Shown here piece by piece: positions 62,001 to 64,000 of a stretch of DNA of 64,000 nt (position 1 is its first letter; every line of letters begins with the position of its first letter). The position numbers and the translations under genes are program-made. The stretch covers positions 4,464,001-4,528,000 of the forward strand of contig CM057057.1 in NCBI GenBank assembly GCA_029945375.1. The letters run 5' to 3'. Below the pieces are notes generated by a model, which made no database searches, had not been told where the DNA came from, and saw nothing but the letters and a program-made list of their open reading frames with translations. The stretch is from Agaricus subrufescens (taxonomy: Eukaryota; Basidiomycota; Agaricomycetes; Agaricales; Agaricaceae).

Positions 62001-64000
62001 GCTGAAACACAAGGACGACATCATCAGTCTGATTTCATTACTTGTCGAGAAGACCAAGAGTGAACGTGGATACACGGGAACGGGACGCCTCTTAGCGAGG
62101 GTCTTGCATACTATAGCAGGTGTTTATCCTCTAAATGGTCACTATGTCAATGAAGGGGAATGGAACGATCCAAGTATTTTGATCAATCTTGTCTGAGTTG
62201 GTTTGGCTCTAACATGCCGATATCAGATTTCCAGGCTAATCACAATCTGTACTGGGGGAAGTTGTATGAAGCTCAGGAAGTGATCATCGACTGGCATGGT
62301 TCGTAACTTTACACAGTTACTTATTTACTCGTGCTAATGATCCCGGTGATGAAACAGTACCATCTGAACAGGAAGTGGCGTTTGTTATTGAGATTATCAA
62401 TAAGATCACTACGCCCGCATTGGATAAAGTAGAGAATCTACTTGGGACGACCTCTACCTGGGATAGTGCAGCACGAAACGATTTTTGCAGGTAAGCCGCA
62501 TCAAGATCATCCAGTTCAACTGCTCAAGTGAGATAGATATCTCCATATCGTTCGATCAACTTGGTCAGGGCTTCCCACTATATACAAGGAACAGTACCAA
62601 GAAAGTGCAAACCCTTGTTTGAATGTCGATGTGGAAAACCTAGAGCTAGTCGTCCGATATCTCGATGTTCAAGCTGGCTTCACACTTGTCGATCCGAGGG
62701 ATCTACGTTATCAATTCCTTGTGAATGCGCGTCGGAGGTTCGGCGAGATTTGTCAGAGAGCATCATCCGCACTGCGGAGAAATACAGGGGGAGAGGACCA
62801 CACTGACGCTGTGATCAGTGCTGCGAGAGGAATAGACACGTATCTCCTTGGGTATGGATTGAGCAGGTCTGATTTTGACACGATTCACAAGAATTACACT
62901 CATGCACGAGAGTAAGAATGTCAATTATCAGTGTGAAGGTTACTCATTTTTTTTGGTCATTTTAGTGGAGGCCGTGCGTGGCAGTGGCAGAAAGATCTTT
63001 CGAGACTGGTCCTCTTGAAACGTGCGCGTGCATACCACAGTGGTCGTGTATACATGCATTCCTTGTATCGTCGCCGATCGGAACTCGATGACAGGCTTTT
63101 GGCCGAGCTGGCCGAGCTCTCGCTTTCTCCGTATACCCGAATTCGCAGGTAAATAATTTGCCAATGACACTAGACCTTTTTTTGGTAACTGTGTGGACAG
63201 GCAAGCGCAGAACGTCTTTGACAACGTGTCTGGGGTATGTACGGTTATTATGACTTTTGAATCAGTGAAGCTGATGAGATTAATAGTATTATATTCGATC
63301 GACACGCTTTGTCCTCCCCATCCTATATGATGCCCTTAGCAAGGGTAATGACCCCGACCGCATGAAAGGAGCCCTTTACATTATGTGGAACAAAGGGATC
63401 GGTGTGTGGGGATACTTATCCGTTGTTGAGATGCTGACTTCCGAATTGCAGCTACGTATGCATTGACAGGTCTGGTCCTATTCTATTGAGTGAACCGGAA
63501 GTGATATTCAAAAGCGGTGGTCCCTTAGATCAATTGTTACATCGTCGATATTTGCACTCCCTCCTAGGGTGTCAAGGCGAAGAAAAGGTGTGATACCTTC
63601 AACCCTGGGACCCTCTGACTAGGATCACTGACGTATTTTCTCAGCCCTCCGTACAGAAACTTGTGTCAAGTGTCGCTAACGATTGTATGGGTTTAATTAA
63701 CGAAAATGCTATGCACAGCGAGGCCTATACCTTAGAAACACCTCGGCTGGACGATGCGCTCCGTGACCTTGAATATGAATTTTCGGAAAAACTCGTGGAT
63801 AGGGAGCTACTGGATGATGCCCTTCACAAAGGCAAACTTCGATCTGAACGGAGGAACAAGGTTCATCATGAAACGGTACGATCCCCGGGTATACTTTTTA
63901 CCAGCCATTTATGATCTTTTTTTTCTACCCCTTAGGTTGAGGGTATCTTAGAGATAGCGACAAAACCTACGACACATGTGAGTCTATTTCACATAGATCT
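59100..64000 (+). CDS. BLM10: Proteasome activator BLM10/PA200, 3' partial
   Basis: Very large HEAT-repeat protein that caps the 20S proteasome and supports histone and peptide degradation. Start MEDLAQAYYAATVTALTPAH. Pieces in order: EKLEFIVGRLYIAAKAKNWQ, SWKPLWRVMQRVLWNESG, REIPEMLEAFLPLLTFN, HADTYLPAIFKIWEGFNSAF, RRAFVLILRTPCLLAMFSKD, PLLELCVPGIDLNDPIKTVC, FADWVTSLFRRVLALYENLP, RAFGQLIACLARVQPKKTLA, GRLLARVLHTIAGVYP, RYLDVQAGFTLVDPRDLRYQ, SRLVLLKRARAYHSGRVYMH and SLSPYTRIRRQAQNVFDNVS. These match the conserved Blm10 helical repeats. About 20 introns, none seen to break the frame. The gene continues past the window, so the C-terminal proteasome-activating tail is not visible. Confidence 0.93.

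Overview
This window is gene-dense nuclear DNA from a filamentous basidiomycete fungus, most likely an Agaricomycete. The evidence is many short introns (mostly 50-60 nt, GT-AG with CTAAC/CTGAC-type branch points, a few GC-AG), compact spacing, and a purely eukaryotic housekeeping gene set whose best remembered matches are basidiomycete versions. I see no intact transposon, virus, CRISPR array, secondary-metabolite cluster or bacterial-type operon.

Layout: 1-754 end of uracil-DNA glycosylase (+); 1788-3104 MTQ2-type eRF1 methyltransferase (+), interrupted by a perfect 300-bp tandem duplication; 4403-9628 tricalbin (-); 10040-11599 Ugo1-like mitochondrial carrier (+); 11901-13443 Nudix hydrolase (+); 13937-16304 NPL4 (-); 16673-17697 bZIP factor (+); 17819-18215 COX19 (+); 18847-20403 glycerophosphodiester phosphodiesterase (+); 20777-21845 Rieske protein (+); 22676-23520 TMEM205/DUF4149 protein (+); 23665-24563 U2 snRNP A' (-); 24660-27301 SAC1 (+); 27494-28591 NAP/SET histone chaperone (+); 28714-30548 GPI-type chitin deacetylase (+); 32149-35149 SRPK kinase (-); 35865-37962 OSR1/SPAK-like kinase (+); 38073-38144 tRNA-Thr (+); 38207-39691 CSN6 (+); 40184-42982 MCM5 (-); 44316-44406 tRNA-Lys with intron (-); 44747-45841 C2H2 factor (+); 48873-50014 MED6 (+); 50123-50977 AP-3 sigma (-); 51270-54285 ecdysoneless/SGT1 (-); 54376-54989 V-ATPase subunit F (+); 55032-56408 TIM21 (-); 56506-57616 phytanoyl-CoA dioxygenase-like (-); 57880-58914 AIM18-like chalcone-isomerase-fold protein (-); 59100-64000 proteasome activator BLM10/PA200 (+, runs off the end).

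The genes are not a pathway cluster. Loose themes are mitochondrial biogenesis and respiration (UGO1, COX19, RIP1, TIM21, AIM18), membrane contact and phosphoinositide control (tricalbin, SAC1), ubiquitin/proteasome control (NPL4, CSN6, PA200) and nuclear functions (U2A', NAP, MCM5, MED6, ECD). Several neighbours are divergent pairs sharing very short upstream regions (90 bp ECD/VMA7, 96 bp U2A'/SAC1).

The parts I could not explain are 755-1787, 3105-4402, 30549-32148, 42983-44315 and 45842-48872. I did not find a convincing new biological system. The strongest unusual signals are the 300-bp duplication inside the methyltransferase gene, which splicing may hide; a cluster of probable GC-AG introns; and Pol III genes placed very close to Pol II starts. 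All gene models were spliced by eye from reading frames and splice motifs, so single exon boundaries may be off.
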